Source of the DNA: an uncultured Oscillospiraceae bacterium
GTDB taxonomy: Bacteria > Bacillota > Clostridia > Oscillospirales > Oscillospiraceae
Direction of reading: 5' to 3'
DNA: 36,560 nucleotides
NCBI GenBank assembly: GCA_910579485.1
Contig: CAJTVO010000016.1
Span: 1 to 36,560 of the forward strand
Shown one piece after another: positions 1 to 8,688 of the stretch; the first letter of the stretch is position 1, and each line of letters opens with the position of its first letter. The position numbers and the translations under genes were made by a program. The notes under the pieces were generated by a model. That model saw nothing but the letters and a program-made list of their open reading frames with translations, did not search any database and was not told where the DNA came from.

Positions 1-3000
1 CAACCGCCATCGAAGTTCTGGACGAGCTCAAAGTGTTCCAGGGCTATAAGGAAGATGGAACCTTCCGGCCCACCGAGACCCTGAACCGCGCCCAGGCTGC
101 GGTCCTGGTCTACCGTATCGCCACCGGCGATGTCGAGGACAAGTATCTCGACAACTACACCTACATGCAGCAGAGCAAGTTCACCGACCTGGACGGCTAC
201 AACTGGGCAAAGGGTTACATCAACTACTGCCAGAACGCCGAGATCGTCGTTGGTACTTCTTCTACCACCTTCGAGCCCGGCAAGCCCGTGACCGGCTATC
301 AGCTGCTGGTCATGCTGCTCCGGACTCTGGGCTACGGCAAGGAGAAGGAGTTCTCCGATCCTAAGGGTTGGGAGCTCCAGACCGCTACCATCGCCGAGCG
401 CGAGGACATCCTGGTCAACGTTACTTCCGGTGACCTGGGTGCTCCCGCCAAGCGTGAGCTGGTCGCCGAAATCCTGTTCCGCGGCCTGCTGACTCCCACC
501 GTGGAGCACAACCAGCTGACCGGCTACACCAAGGGCGAGACTCTGGGCAAGAAGAACCTGGGCCTGGAGGAAGTCTCCGGTGTCGTTACTGGTAACGAGT
601 ACGCCGATCTGGACAGCAACCGCACTCTGCCCGGCGGCAAGACCGACCTGCTGGTTGGCGAGAAGGAGTACCGTCTGAACGTCACCACCGACCTCACCGA
701 CATCGGCGAGAGCCGCACGGTGTACGTCAAGAAGGGTGCTCAGAACACCTTCAACCTGGTAGTCAACCAGATGTTTGGCAACGACAACAACGTCCGCGCC
801 GAGTCTGGCGATGAGACCAAGGCCTCCGCTCTGGCTGACTCTCAGGGCCTGATCATTGACGAAGAGACTTTGTACTTCACCAACTTCAGCGAGGCTTACC
901 GCTGGAGCTCCGATTACAAGCTCAAGTACGTCCTGAAGTTCGCCCCCACTACTGATGGTAAGGAAGCCGCAGAGGCTGCCGCCGCTGAGATCAACTGGTA
1001 CGGCGAGTATAAGAACACCAATCCGGAATATGTCACGGTGAAGACCGTGGAGGATAATGCCGTTCCGGCTAATATCCTCTATTACGTGGTCGAGCGTACC
1101 ATTCCCCGTACCCAGACCATCTACGACTGCGACTATGACAACATGGAGATGATCTTTGGTAAGGCTGACAAGACCGATGACGATGTTCCTGATTCCTTCG
1201 TGACCGGCCAGATCTATGTCGGCACCCAGTCTACCACCGATATCTCCGATGATCCCGATTACTCCTGGACCATCTTTGTGGAGAAGTTCCTGTCCTACAA
1301 GGACAACGTCCAGAACTTCTCCGGCAACAACCACGGCGAGTGGCTGAAGGTCATCGATAATGACGGTGACGGCATTGCCGAGTATGTATTCAATACCTGG
1401 TATGTCCTGGCCGAGACCACCGGCTATAACAGCCGCAACGAGTACTATATCTATAGTAATTCCCTTATCAACCTGAGCCCCAACGGCCTCGGCGTCAACT
1501 ACGTTGGCGACTATGAGCCCGCCGTGGGCGACATGGTCCTGGCCGCCCCCATCGACGGCAAGTGGCAGATCGAGAAGGCTCCCATGGAGACCAAGACCAT
1601 CAAGACCGTCAGCTTCCGTGACAAGACCGTCACCACCACCGAAGACGACGTCTATGACGAGTCCGTCATCTCCAACTGGACCGAGTATGCCGACGACATG
1701 CTGGCCATGTCCGACGAGGCCAAGTATGAGATCTTCTTCGATCACTTCGGCCATGTCATCGCTTACCGCGAGGTCCAGGGCCAGACCAAGTACGCCCTGC
1801 TGAGCGAGCTGTACTACACCAACGAGTTCAACGGCAAGTACATCAAGAACAACACCCCCATCGTTGAGATCACCATGGGCGAGGAAGACACCGTTGAGAT
1901 GCTGGTGAGCAACGCCAAGGACAACGTCTTTGACGGCGCTGGCCGCACCTACTTCAACAACAAGGGTGTCAGCTTCACCGATTACCTCACCCGCGCCATC
2001 AGCCAGCTGGGTATTACGAACACCAGCAACTTGTATCTCCAGGATACCGCTGAGTGGACCACTCCCACCACGCTTGATGAGAAGAATCAGTACGTCTACG
2101 ACTATGACGCCAATGGCGATCCTGTTAATCCCTCCGCTACCCACAAGGTCACCGAGACCAACGTGGCTGCCTACACCCTCGACGAGGACGGCGAGAAGGT
2201 CGCGGTCAACTCCGTTTCCGACCCCAAGACGAATCGCAGCGGAGATGTCCTCTACTACACCAACCTTGACGAGAACGGCGGCATCGTTGCTGATGCCAGT
2301 ATCAACGAGAAGGTGACCTACGAGGAGTACAAGGCGCGTCTTGACAAGGTTGCCCCAGCTGATTATGCCAGCGCTTATGCGAAGCCCGTCTTCGCCACCG
2401 ACTACGTCAAGCTGGACGCCACCAAGGACGTCAAGAAGGGCGCTGTCCGCTTCGACATCGACAAGCTGGATGTTTCCTACAACGTCTATAATCAGGTGCC
2501 TGTCAGTGCCCGTCCCAACTGGGATGGCAACTACGTCAACGCCACCCACAACACCGAGTTCTACATCGTCGGCGTGGAGGCTAAGACCGGCAACACCACC
2601 GCCACCGTCGTTACGGGCATCGAGTACTTCACCGATTACGCCAATGTTCCCGAGATCGACGGCGACGATATCACTGCCATCTACGCCGTGGCCCGCAACA
2701 CCAACGCCGACGTTGGCAAGCGCGACTACTGGGTGGCCGACGTGATCGTTATCGAGACCAAGGACGTGGTTCAGCCCTACGACAGCATGTCCCTGATCTA
2801 CAACAACCCCAGCAAGACCTCCGGCCAGGTCCGCGATCTGGAGGCTCTGGACAGCCAGACCAAGGATCCCAGCGTGACCCTGATCCCCAAGGACAAGAAG
2901 AGCTGGCCCGGCCAGTGGAGCGCCCAGAACGACTACGGCTTCTATGAGCTGTATGAGACCGAGGTCAACGAGCCCAGCATCACCGCTGGCCGCATCGAGG

Positions 3001-5402
3001 GCAAGCTCACCGCCGGTTACAATGCCCACGGCATCTTTGCCGCCACCGTGACCCGCGACGTCCGCGTCCAGGCTGAGGGCGATTACGTCATGGTCCACAA
3101 GGGCGACAACAACAATGCCGCCGCTACCGATACCACCGAGTTCAAGCTGGCTACCGGCGAGGTGCCTGTTTACGCTGTGTGGAGCGATGACTGGAACCGT
3201 AACTATCCCACCTGGGAACTGGTGCCCGGTCTGACCATGAAGAGCATCGAGGCCGGCGACGAGATCATCTATGTCAAGGACAAGGGCGGCAACGTCAAAT
3301 ATATCGTTATCGCCAACTACGGTGGACTGGGCACGGATGCCAATCACGGCCACATCGACGACCACGATTGGGCTGACGGCTGGCATCAGGCTGACTGGCT
3401 GGCTGGTGAGTGGAAGAACATCATTGCCGAGCAGAACAAGGCTCCCGCTACCGATGCTGTGAACCTGCACTTCATCCTGGGCGCTGGCGAGAGCGCCGTG
3501 GTGACCTACGGGACTCAGACCTTTACTGCCACTGCCGCTGACCCGACTGGCACTCTGAATATCCCCGAGAACGCCGCTCTCTTCACCTTCGACGTGCAGC
3601 TGCCCGCTACCGTCTCCATCCATGCCGGATACGCTCTGAGTCCGGACTGGACTGTGGTGTCCGCCGTGCTGAAGGCTGGCACTACCGACACTTACACTGT
3701 CCGCGTTCTGCGGAATGACGTGCAGGTAGCCGCTCTGGCCCTGCCCGCTGCCGGTACTGATGTCGTTATCGCTACCGCCGCTGGCTGGACCGACTTCATG
3801 AACGAGGTTAATGCCGCTATTACGAATCCCGCCACTACCGAGGAAGAGCTGGCCGCTATCAGCGAGAACCTGACCGCCGCCGACAAGGCGATCGTTAATG
3901 AGTTCACCACTGCTGAGCAGGCCGCCATCGACCAGGCCCTGGAGGACATCGGCGCTATCGGCGCTCCCTCTGAGTCCTTCGGCACTATCGCGGTAAAGAA
4001 TACTGCTCCCGCAGATGTGGCCGCTAACGTTAGTGTTCAGCACACCGCTGGCAGCGCGACCGTTTACCTCAACATCATGGGCAATGTTCCCGCCGCTCTC
4101 CAGATGACCGTTGAGCAGCTGCTGGGCTATCTGACCACTGATGCGAACGAGACGATCAACTTCGATTCCTGCACGCAGAAGGCCAATGGCACCGCTGGCG
4201 ACGAGACCATGTATGCCAGCGCCATGGACAAGATCATTGTCAAGGTCGGTACCTGCGAGACCCTGGTCACCATCAATGTGACCACCGAGAATGCTGTCCC
4301 CACCTTCCAGACCGTAACTTGGACTTCCGAGGATATCCTCTCCGTCAAGGTGAAGGACCCCAAGACCCAGGCTGGCATCAAGGCTGGTGATGTGGTTGAG
4401 AGCGGCGACAAGTTCCTCCAGGGCGTTGAGCTGACTGTGAAGTTCGATACCGATTGGAACAGCGCTGTGACAGCTAGTGCAGGAAGCGCGAGTGTCGCAG
4501 ACGGAAACGCGGACGACGAGAAGACGGTGACTGTTGGCACCGCAGACCTGCCCATCGGCCTGACCGCGAAGGACACCATCACCATCACTGCTCCCGCTGG
4601 CGTTACCATTACCTCTCTGAACAGAGTTGTGGATGGCGCTACTAAGGTCATCAAGGATGCCGCCGTGACCTTTACTGTGGCTGACGCCGGCAAGTACACC
4701 CTGGCTGTGACAGACTCTGACAGCACTTCTATTACTCCGACACTTACAAATGGTGTTTATACCATTGCTGCGGATGATGCTGGCAAGGATATCACCATTA
4801 CCCTTACCGAGAAGTCCGAGGCTGCTCTGAAGGTCGAGGCTGCTGCTGCTGTTATTAACGGCCTGACCCTCGCTCTGGAGAAGACCACTGCGGCTACGGC
4901 GGACGAGGTGAAGGCTGCCGTTGTCGCGCAGGTGAACAAGGCCCTGGCCGATGCGAAGATCACCGGACTGGACATTGCAGATACGGCTGTTGAAGTGAAG
5001 GCCAGCGATAACAGCGCTGCTTATACCGCGCCCGCTCAGGATGGTGCATCTGTGACCGCCAAGGTTACCATCACCCTGTCGAGTACCCCGCTTACTGCCA
5101 AGGATATGGTTGTGACCTGGAAGAGCGATGTCTACAAGGTCAAGGCTGCCGTTAAGGAAGCTGTTGAGGCAAAGGAGTTTGCCAAGAGCGCTACTCCTAA
5201 CGAGGTGAAGGCGGAACTCGAGAAGATCATCAACGGCGTAGTCGTTGGCGAGATCACGGTGAGCGCCGCAGATGTCACTAAGCCCGATACCCTGGTTCCT
5301 GGTGAGGCTAATACCATCACATATGGCTTCAGCTATACTGTTGGCGGAGTTACTACACCTGTTGCCAGTGAGACTGCCGATGTGTGGATCGGCAACGTGT
5401 AA
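1..5402 (+). CDS. SLH-domain S-layer protein, 5'-truncated by the window edge
   Basis: This is the C-terminal about 1,800 residues of a giant cell-surface protein. The frame is open from base 3; comparison with the complete paralogue at 23421 shows that only about 39 N-terminal residues (signal peptide and start of the first SLH repeat) lie outside the window. SLH repeats, which in this family bind pyruvylated secondary cell-wall polymer, occupy about 3-110, 177-335 and a weaker third at 351-491. The rest is a long extracellular region with an EF-hand-like acidic loop (DNDGDG) near 1356-1385 and two similar Ala/Val-rich domains of about 85 residues in tandem at about 4830-5110 and 5136-5400. 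No membrane anchor or sortase motif is visible at the end. The first about 230 bases are almost identical to the paralogue, after which the two diverge. It is transcribed toward the terminator at 5428. The SLH assignment is secure; the role of the outer region is unknown. Confidence 0.92.
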   Translation, partial: TAIEVLDELKVFQGYKEDGTFRPTETLNRAQAAVLVYRIATGDVEDKYLDNYTYMQQSKFTDLDGYNWAKGYINYCQNAEIVVGTSSTTFEPGKPVTGYQLLVMLLRTLGYGKEKEFSDPKGWELQTATIAEREDILVNVTSGDLGAPAKRELVAEILFRGLLTPTVEHNQLTGYTKGETLGKKNLGLEEVSGVVTGNEYADLDSNRTLPGGKTDLLVGEKEYRLNVTTDLTDIGESRTVYVKKGAQNTFNLVVNQMFGNDNNVRAESGDETKASALADSQGLIIDEETLYFTNFSEAYRWSSDYKLKYVLKFAPTTDGKEAAEAAAAEINWYGEYKNTNPEYVTVKTVEDNAVPANILYYVVERTIPRTQTIYDCDYDNMEMIFGKADKTDDDVPDSFVTGQIYVGTQSTTDISDDPDYSWTIFVEKFLSYKDNVQNFSGNNHGEWLKVIDNDGDGIAEYVFNTWYVLAETTGYNSRNEYYIYSNSLINLSPNGLGVNYVGDYEPAVGDMVLAAPIDGKWQIEKAPMETKTIKTVSFRDKTVTTTEDDVYDESVISNWTEYADDMLAMSDEAKYEIFFDHFGHVIAYREVQGQTKYALLSELYYTNEFNGKYIKNNTPIVEITMGEEDTVEMLVSNAKDNVFDGAGRTYFNNKGVSFTDYLTRAISQLGITNTSNLYLQDTAEWTTPTTLDEKNQYVYDYDANGDPVNPSATHKVTETNVAAYTLDEDGEKVAVNSVSDPKTNRSGDVLYYTNLDENGGIVADASINEKVTYEEYKARLDKVAPADYASAYAKPVFATDYVKLDATKDVKKGAVRFDIDKLDVSYNVYNQVPVSARPNWDGNYVNATHNTEFYIVGVEAKTGNTTATVVTGIEYFTDYANVPEIDGDDITAIYAVARNTNADVGKRDYWVADVIVIETKDVVQPYDSMSLIYNNPSKTSGQVRDLEALDSQTKDPSVTLIPKDKKSWPGQWSAQNDYGFYELYETEVNEPSITAGRIEGKLTAGYNAHGIFAATVTRDVRVQAEGDYVMVHKGDNNNAAATDTTEFKLATGEVPVYAVWSDDWNRNYPTWELVPGLTMKSIEAGDEIIYVKDKGGNVKYIVIANYGGLGTDANHGHIDDHDWADGWHQADWLAGEWKNIIAEQNKAPATDAVNLHFILGAGESAVVTYGTQTFTATAADPTGTLNIPENAALFTFDVQLPATVSIHAGYALSPDWTVVSAVLKAGTTDTYTVRVLRNDVQVAALALPAAGTDVVIATAAGWTDFMNEVNAAITNPATTEEELAAISENLTAADKAIVNEFTTAEQAAIDQALEDIGAIGAPSESFGTIAVKNTAPADVAANVSVQHTAGSATVYLNIMGNVPAALQMTVEQLLGYLTTDANETINFDSCTQKANGTAGDETMYASAMDKIIVKVGTCETLVTINVTTENAVPTFQTVTWTSEDILSVKVKDPKTQAGIKAGDVVESGDKFLQGVELTVKFDTDWNSAVTASAGSASVADGNADDEKTVTVGTADLPIGLTAKDTITITAPAGVTITSLNRVVDGATKVIKDAAVTFTVADAGKYTLAVTDSDSTSITPTLTNGVYTIAADDAGKDITITLTEKSEAALKVEAAAAVINGLTLALEKTTAATADEVKAAVVAQVNKALADAKITGLDIADTAVEVKASDNSAAYTAPAQDGASVTAKVTITLSSTPLTAKDMVVTWKSDVYKVKAAVKEAVEAKEFAKSATPNEVKAELEKIINGVVVGEITVSAADVTKPDTLVPGEANTITYGFSYTVGGVTTPVASETADVWIGNV

Positions 5403-5427
5403 CCCTTTTTAAGAATTACCCAAGCAA

Positions 5428-5459
5428 GAAGACCCCCGGGCATCCGCCCGGGGGTCTTC
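5428..5459. terminator. Perfect 14-bp hairpin between convergent genes
   Basis: GAAGACCCCCGGGC (5428-5441) pairs perfectly with GCCCGGGGGTCTTC (5446-5459) around a 4-base loop. It sits between the stop of the S-layer gene and the stop of the convergent small gene, so it probably ends transcription from both sides. The T-run on the plus side is poor. Confidence 0.8.
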
Positions 5460-5466
5460 CCCATAT

Positions 5467-5853
5467 TTACCGGAAAGCGATGTAGGCATAAGTGTTGCCG
5501 CCTCTGTTTATTCTCGGGTAAGGAAGGCTCGTTACGCTGGCGACGATAAAGCCGGTATCTGTAAAAGTGACATTGTCTCCTGACGTCTGGGCCTCGCTGA
5601 ATCCGGAAAAGCCGCCCATCTCGCTGTTGATGCCTCCGGCCTGGCTTGCGGCAATGATCACAAAGGAGGGACGGAAGCCGACAGTGATCTCCTGGGCCGC
5701 GCCCTTCCCCACGTAGCTCCCCACCGCGAACGGTACCACCGCCGCCCGCGCCACACCCTGGTCAATGTTCGCCATGGCGTCGTTGAAATCCGTGCGCATG
5801 ATCCGGTCCGTCTCCTCCCACTGGGGCAGGTGATAGTTTTCTGTGTAGTTCAT
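5467..5853 (-). CDS. MNYT-family small protein (tail-fibre-like N-terminus), 128 aa
   Basis: The start is the ATG at 5851-5853, preceded by a strong AAGGAGAAG site; a much longer open frame continuing upstream is antisense to the kinase and phosphorylase genes and is not real. Residues 1-34 (MNYTENYHLPQWEETDRIMR and following) are nearly the same as in the 361-aa protein at 28367-29452, but the remaining about 90 residues are unrelated: a Gly/Ser-rich, probably beta-strand C-terminus ending TYAYIAFR. Similar N-termini occur in phage-tail or receptor-binding-like proteins of gut Clostridia; that is recollection, not a search result. There is no signal peptide or membrane segment. It converges on an S-layer gene exactly as its paralogue does. 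Function unknown. Confidence 0.8.
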   Translation of the reverse strand: MNYTENYHLPQWEETDRIMRTDFNDAMANIDQGVARAAVVPFAVGSYVGKGAAQEITVGFRPSFVIIAASQAGGINSEMGGFSGFSEAQTSGDNVTFTDTGFIVASVTSLPYPRINRGGNTYAYIAFR

Positions 5854-5893
5854 ACAAGCTTCTCCTTTTTGTTTGTTTTCGCACGGCCAAAAG

Positions 5894-5961
5894 CCGTTAC
5901 ACCTAGGGGTGTAACGGAGGGGAAGTTGCAGCTTTTCGTGCAACGGCAAGTTGCACGAAAA
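5894..5961 (-). promoter_or_regulatory. Conserved two-hairpin leader element, copy A
   Basis: On the minus strand, upstream of the MNYT gene, there are two hairpins. One is TTTTCGTGCAAC/GTTGCACGAAAA (5950-5961 with 5933-5944, 12 bp). The other is CCGTTACACC/GGTGTAACGG (5894-5917, 10 bp with a 4-base loop). A further TGCAAC (complement of 5925-5930) could pair with the middle GTTGCA instead of the first hairpin, giving mutually exclusive folds. Nearly the same 68 bases precede the paralogue at 29493-29560. No sigma-A promoter is visible between this element and the start codon. Confidence 0.7.
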
Positions 5962-5998
5962 AATTGCGCGCCGGCCCTCGATGGGCCGGTCGCGCAAT
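5958..5998 (-). terminator. Intrinsic terminator upstream of the MNYT leader
   Basis: Reading on the minus strand, a GC-rich stem (5983-5998 with 5963-5977, one bulge, loop 5978-5982) is followed directly by six T (complement of 5958-5963). No gene on this strand lies upstream, since the next gene, at 6151, runs the other way. It therefore looks like a premature terminator in the leader of the MNYT gene. The tail of the T-run is also the first arm of the conserved hairpin element. Confidence 0.6.
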
Positions 5999-6060
5999 CT
6001 ATGTGCAACGTCAAATTGCATAAAAATCGCGGTCCTCCCGTGACCACACATTTTTTTATA

Positions 6061-6089
6061 TAGACAGATCAGATTTACAACACTATAAT
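6061..6089 (+). promoter_or_regulatory. Sigma-A promoter of the kinase/phosphorylase pair
   Basis: TAGACA (6061-6066), 17-base spacer, TATAAT (6084-6089), giving a start near 6096 and a leader of about 55 bases before the ATG at 6151. The rest of the 5854-6150 gap holds the conserved leader and terminator of the divergent MNYT gene, plus a small GC-rich dyad at about 6106-6119. Confidence 0.7.
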
Positions 6090-6150
6090 AGGTAGCAGGA
6101 CAAGGCGGGCCCCGCCTGCCGCAGATCACACTGAAAGGACAAGGAAGCCT

Positions 6151-7101
6151 ATGGATAAACAAGCGATCGAAAAAGCCGCCGCCGCGCTGTCCCTGTGGAC
6201 CCCGCCGCCGATGGACGGCGGCATCCCCCACGGCGACATGCCCGGGGACAAGGTGGAGATCGGCCCGGGCCACGTGGCCAAGGCCAACACGATATTTCCC
6301 CTCCTGCTCCCCCTGGCCGCCAAGGCGGCCGCCCAGACGGGCCGGGCAGTCATCGCCGTCTGCGGCGGCTCCGGCGTAGGCAAGTCCGAGACGGCCAGCC
6401 TCCTGAGCCACTATTTCCGGTGCGCGGGCGTAGGCGCGTACACCCTCTCCGGGGACAACTACCCCCGCCGCATCCCCATCTATAACGACGCCGAGCGGGT
6501 CCGGATCTTCCGCACCGGCGGACTCCACGGCATGTTGGCCGCCGGCGTGTATTCCAGCGAGGCCGCCGGGGAGCTCCGCCGCCTCTGGGCCGCCGAGACC
6601 GACGCCGACCCCCAGGAAGCCGCCTCCCGCCAGTGGCTGGGGGTCTACCAGGCCGCGGGACGCCGGGCCCTGTCGGAATACCTGGGCACCCCCGCCGAGC
6701 AGAACTACGACGAGCTCAGCGGCATCATCGCCCGGTTCAAGTCCGGCTGCGGCAGCCTCTGGCTCAAGCGCATGGGCCGCACCGAGGACGAGCGCTGGTA
6801 TGACGAGGTGGACCTCTCCGAGACCAACGTGCTGGTCATCGAGTGGACCCACGGCAACAGCGATCATCTCAAAGGCGTGGACGTACCCGTCCTCCTCAAC
6901 AGCACCCCCGAGGAGACCCGGGCCCACCGCCGCTCCCGGGCCCGGGACGGCAAGACCGACTCCGCCTTTACCACCATGGTCCTGGAGATCGAGCAGCAGG
7001 AGCTGGACGCCTGCGCCCGCAAGGCCAAGATCATCATCTCCAAGAGCGGCGAGGTCCTGAGCTTCGATCAGTACCGCGCCCTGATGGACAAGGAGGGCTG
7101 A
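6151..7101 (+). CDS. P-loop sugar kinase (sucrose-kinase/uridine-kinase-like)
   Basis: A 316-aa cytoplasmic P-loop NTPase. The Walker A motif GGSGVGKS is at residues 72-79, after about 65 residues of N-terminal extension. A DNYPRR motif at 102-107 sits where uridine-kinase and phosphoribulokinase relatives carry a substrate-binding Asp, and an Arg-rich lid-like stretch (HRRSRARD) lies near 273-280. Such proteins are often auto-annotated as adenylylsulfate kinases, but the company of a GH13 sucrose-phosphorylase-like gene 3 bases downstream fits better with a sugar kinase. From memory, the C-terminal kinase domain of the Ruminococcus gnavus AgaSK protein is related and phosphorylates sucrose. 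The start is the ATG at 6151 behind GAAAGGA; the gene has its own promoter at 6061. Kinase fold secure, substrate inferred. Confidence 0.75.
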   Translation: MDKQAIEKAAAALSLWTPPPMDGGIPHGDMPGDKVEIGPGHVAKANTIFPLLLPLAAKAAAQTGRAVIAVCGGSGVGKSETASLLSHYFRCAGVGAYTLSGDNYPRRIPIYNDAERVRIFRTGGLHGMLAAGVYSSEAAGELRRLWAAETDADPQEAASRQWLGVYQAAGRRALSEYLGTPAEQNYDELSGIIARFKSGCGSLWLKRMGRTEDERWYDEVDLSETNVLVIEWTHGNSDHLKGVDVPVLLNSTPEETRAHRRSRARDGKTDSAFTTMVLEIEQQELDACARKAKIIISKSGEVLSFDQYRALMDKEG

Positions 7102-7104
7102 CCC

Positions 7105-8643
7105 ATGGCGAACCACGACCTCGGCGTCATGCTGAACGCCTACCCCGACAGCGTGGGCGGCCGTCTGAGCGGCCTGGCCTCCCTTCTGGAGCGGGAGGAG
7201 CTGAAGGACGCCTTTACCTCCCTCTACATCCTCCCCAGCCTCTACCACTCCGACCTGGACCGGGGCTTCTGCGTGGTGGACTATGACCTCAACGAGGAGC
7301 TGGCCTCCCGGGACAGCCTGGAGCGTCTGAAGGCCCTGGGCATCGACCTGAAGCTGGACTTCGTGCTGAACCACGCCTCCGTCATGTCTCCCCAGTTCCA
7401 GGACCTGCTGGCCAAGGGCGAGCAGTCCGAATACCTGGACTTTTTCATCGACTGGAACAAGTTCTGGGAGGGCTGCGGCGAGATGTCCGAGGGCGGGTAT
7501 ATCCAGCCCGATCCCCGGTACATCGAGAGCATGTTCTTCCGCAAGCCCGGCCTGCCCATCCTGATGGTCCGCTTCCCCGACGGCCGGGAGGTCCCCTATT
7601 GGAACACCTTCTACCAGAAGGTCTGGGAGGAGGACGGCCAGCGGAAATACCTGGGGCAGATGGACCTGAACATCCGCTCCCCCAAGGTCTGGGACTTCTA
7701 TGACCAGACCCTCGCCAAGCTGGCCTCCTACGGCGCGCGGATCATCCGTCTGGACGCCTTCGCCTACGCCCCCAAGGCTCCTGGCAAGAAGAACTTCATG
7801 AACGAGCCCGAGACCTGGGAGGTCCTGGACCGGGTCCGCCGTCTGGCGGACAAGTACGGCCTCCGGCTCCTTCCGGAGATCCACGCCAGCTACGGCGAGG
7901 GCGTCTACCGGCAGATCGCCGGAAAGGGCTACGCCACCTACGACTTCTTCCTCCCCGGCCTGATCATCGACGCCATGGAGCACCAGACCGGCGAGCACCT
8001 CGCCCGCTGGGCCCGGGAGCTGGTGGAGGACGGGATGACCACCGTGAACATGCTGGGCTGTCACGATGGCATCCCCATGCTGGACCTGAAGGGCCTCCTC
8101 TCCGATGAGCGGATCCAGGGCCTGATCGACACCCTGGTCTCCCGGGGCGGGTACGTGAAGAACCTCCACGGGGCGAAGAACATGTACTATCAGGTCAACG
8201 CCACCTACTACAGCGCCCTGGGGGAGGACGACCGGAAAATGCTCCTGGCCCGCGCCCTCCAGCTCTTCATGCCCGGGAAGCCCCAGGTCTGGTACCTGGA
8301 CCTCTTCGCCGGGCGGAACGACTTCGCCGCCATGGAGCGGGCCGGAGCGGACGGGCACAAGGAGATCAACCGCACCAACCTTTCCGCCGCCGAGATCCAG
8401 GAGCGCCTGCGCCTGCCCGTGGTGCGGGACCAGCTGACCCTGCTCCGTATGCGCAACACCCACCGCGCCTTCTCCCCGGACGCCGCCGTCTCCGCCCAGG
8501 CCGAGGGCTCCCGCCTGACCCTGCGCTGGGAGACCGAGACGGAGTCCGCCCTTCTCGCCGCCGACCTGGCGGACGCCTCCTTCCGCGTCACCATCCAGGA
8601 CCGCAAGACCGGCGATACGGCTTTTGAGTACACCCAGGCATAA
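7105..8643 (+). CDS. GH13 (subfamily 18-like) sucrose or sucrose-6-phosphate phosphorylase
   Basis: A 512-aa cytoplasmic alpha-glucoside phosphorylase. GH13 landmarks are all present: VLNH with His90, RLDAFAY with nucleophile Asp217, LLPEIHASY with acid/base Glu258, and LGCHDG with Asp321. The later GHKEINRTN stretch is typical of sucrose-phosphorylase-type enzymes, and no signal peptide is present. The family uses phosphate to split an alpha-glucoside into glucose 1-phosphate and the free or phosphorylated acceptor. The gene starts 3 bases after the kinase stop with its ribosome site inside the kinase 3' end, so the two are translated together. This suggests a kinase-then-phosphorylase route for sucrose or a related glucoside. 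Whether the substrate is sucrose, sucrose 6-phosphate, glucosylglycerol or glucosylglycerate cannot be read from the sequence. Confidence 0.85.
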   Translation: MANHDLGVMLNAYPDSVGGRLSGLASLLEREELKDAFTSLYILPSLYHSDLDRGFCVVDYDLNEELASRDSLERLKALGIDLKLDFVLNHASVMSPQFQDLLAKGEQSEYLDFFIDWNKFWEGCGEMSEGGYIQPDPRYIESMFFRKPGLPILMVRFPDGREVPYWNTFYQKVWEEDGQRKYLGQMDLNIRSPKVWDFYDQTLAKLASYGARIIRLDAFAYAPKAPGKKNFMNEPETWEVLDRVRRLADKYGLRLLPEIHASYGEGVYRQIAGKGYATYDFFLPGLIIDAMEHQTGEHLARWARELVEDGMTTVNMLGCHDGIPMLDLKGLLSDERIQGLIDTLVSRGGYVKNLHGAKNMYYQVNATYYSALGEDDRKMLLARALQLFMPGKPQVWYLDLFAGRNDFAAMERAGADGHKEINRTNLSAAEIQERLRLPVVRDQLTLLRMRNTHRAFSPDAAVSAQAEGSRLTLRWETETESALLAADLADASFRVTIQDRKTGDTAFEYTQA

Positions 8644-8647
8644 GGAA

Positions 8648-8681
8648 AGCGCTCCCGCCGCGGTGCCGCGGCGGGAGCGCT
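8648..8681. terminator. 16-bp GC-rich hairpin between convergent genes
   Basis: AGCGCTCCCGCCGCGG (8648-8663) pairs with its exact complement at 8666-8681. It lies between the stops of the phosphorylase gene and the convergent membrane-protein gene. There is no good T-run on either side, so it may also act as a 3'-end stabiliser. Confidence 0.65.
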
Positions 8682-8688
8682 CTTGTGA

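Noticed and set aside
5467..8463. 998-codon open frame on the minus strand extending upstream of the 128-aa MNYT gene
   Set aside because: Only the last 128 codons are behind a ribosome site and match a paralogue; the rest is antisense to two clear enzyme genes and reflects their GC-rich codon bias.
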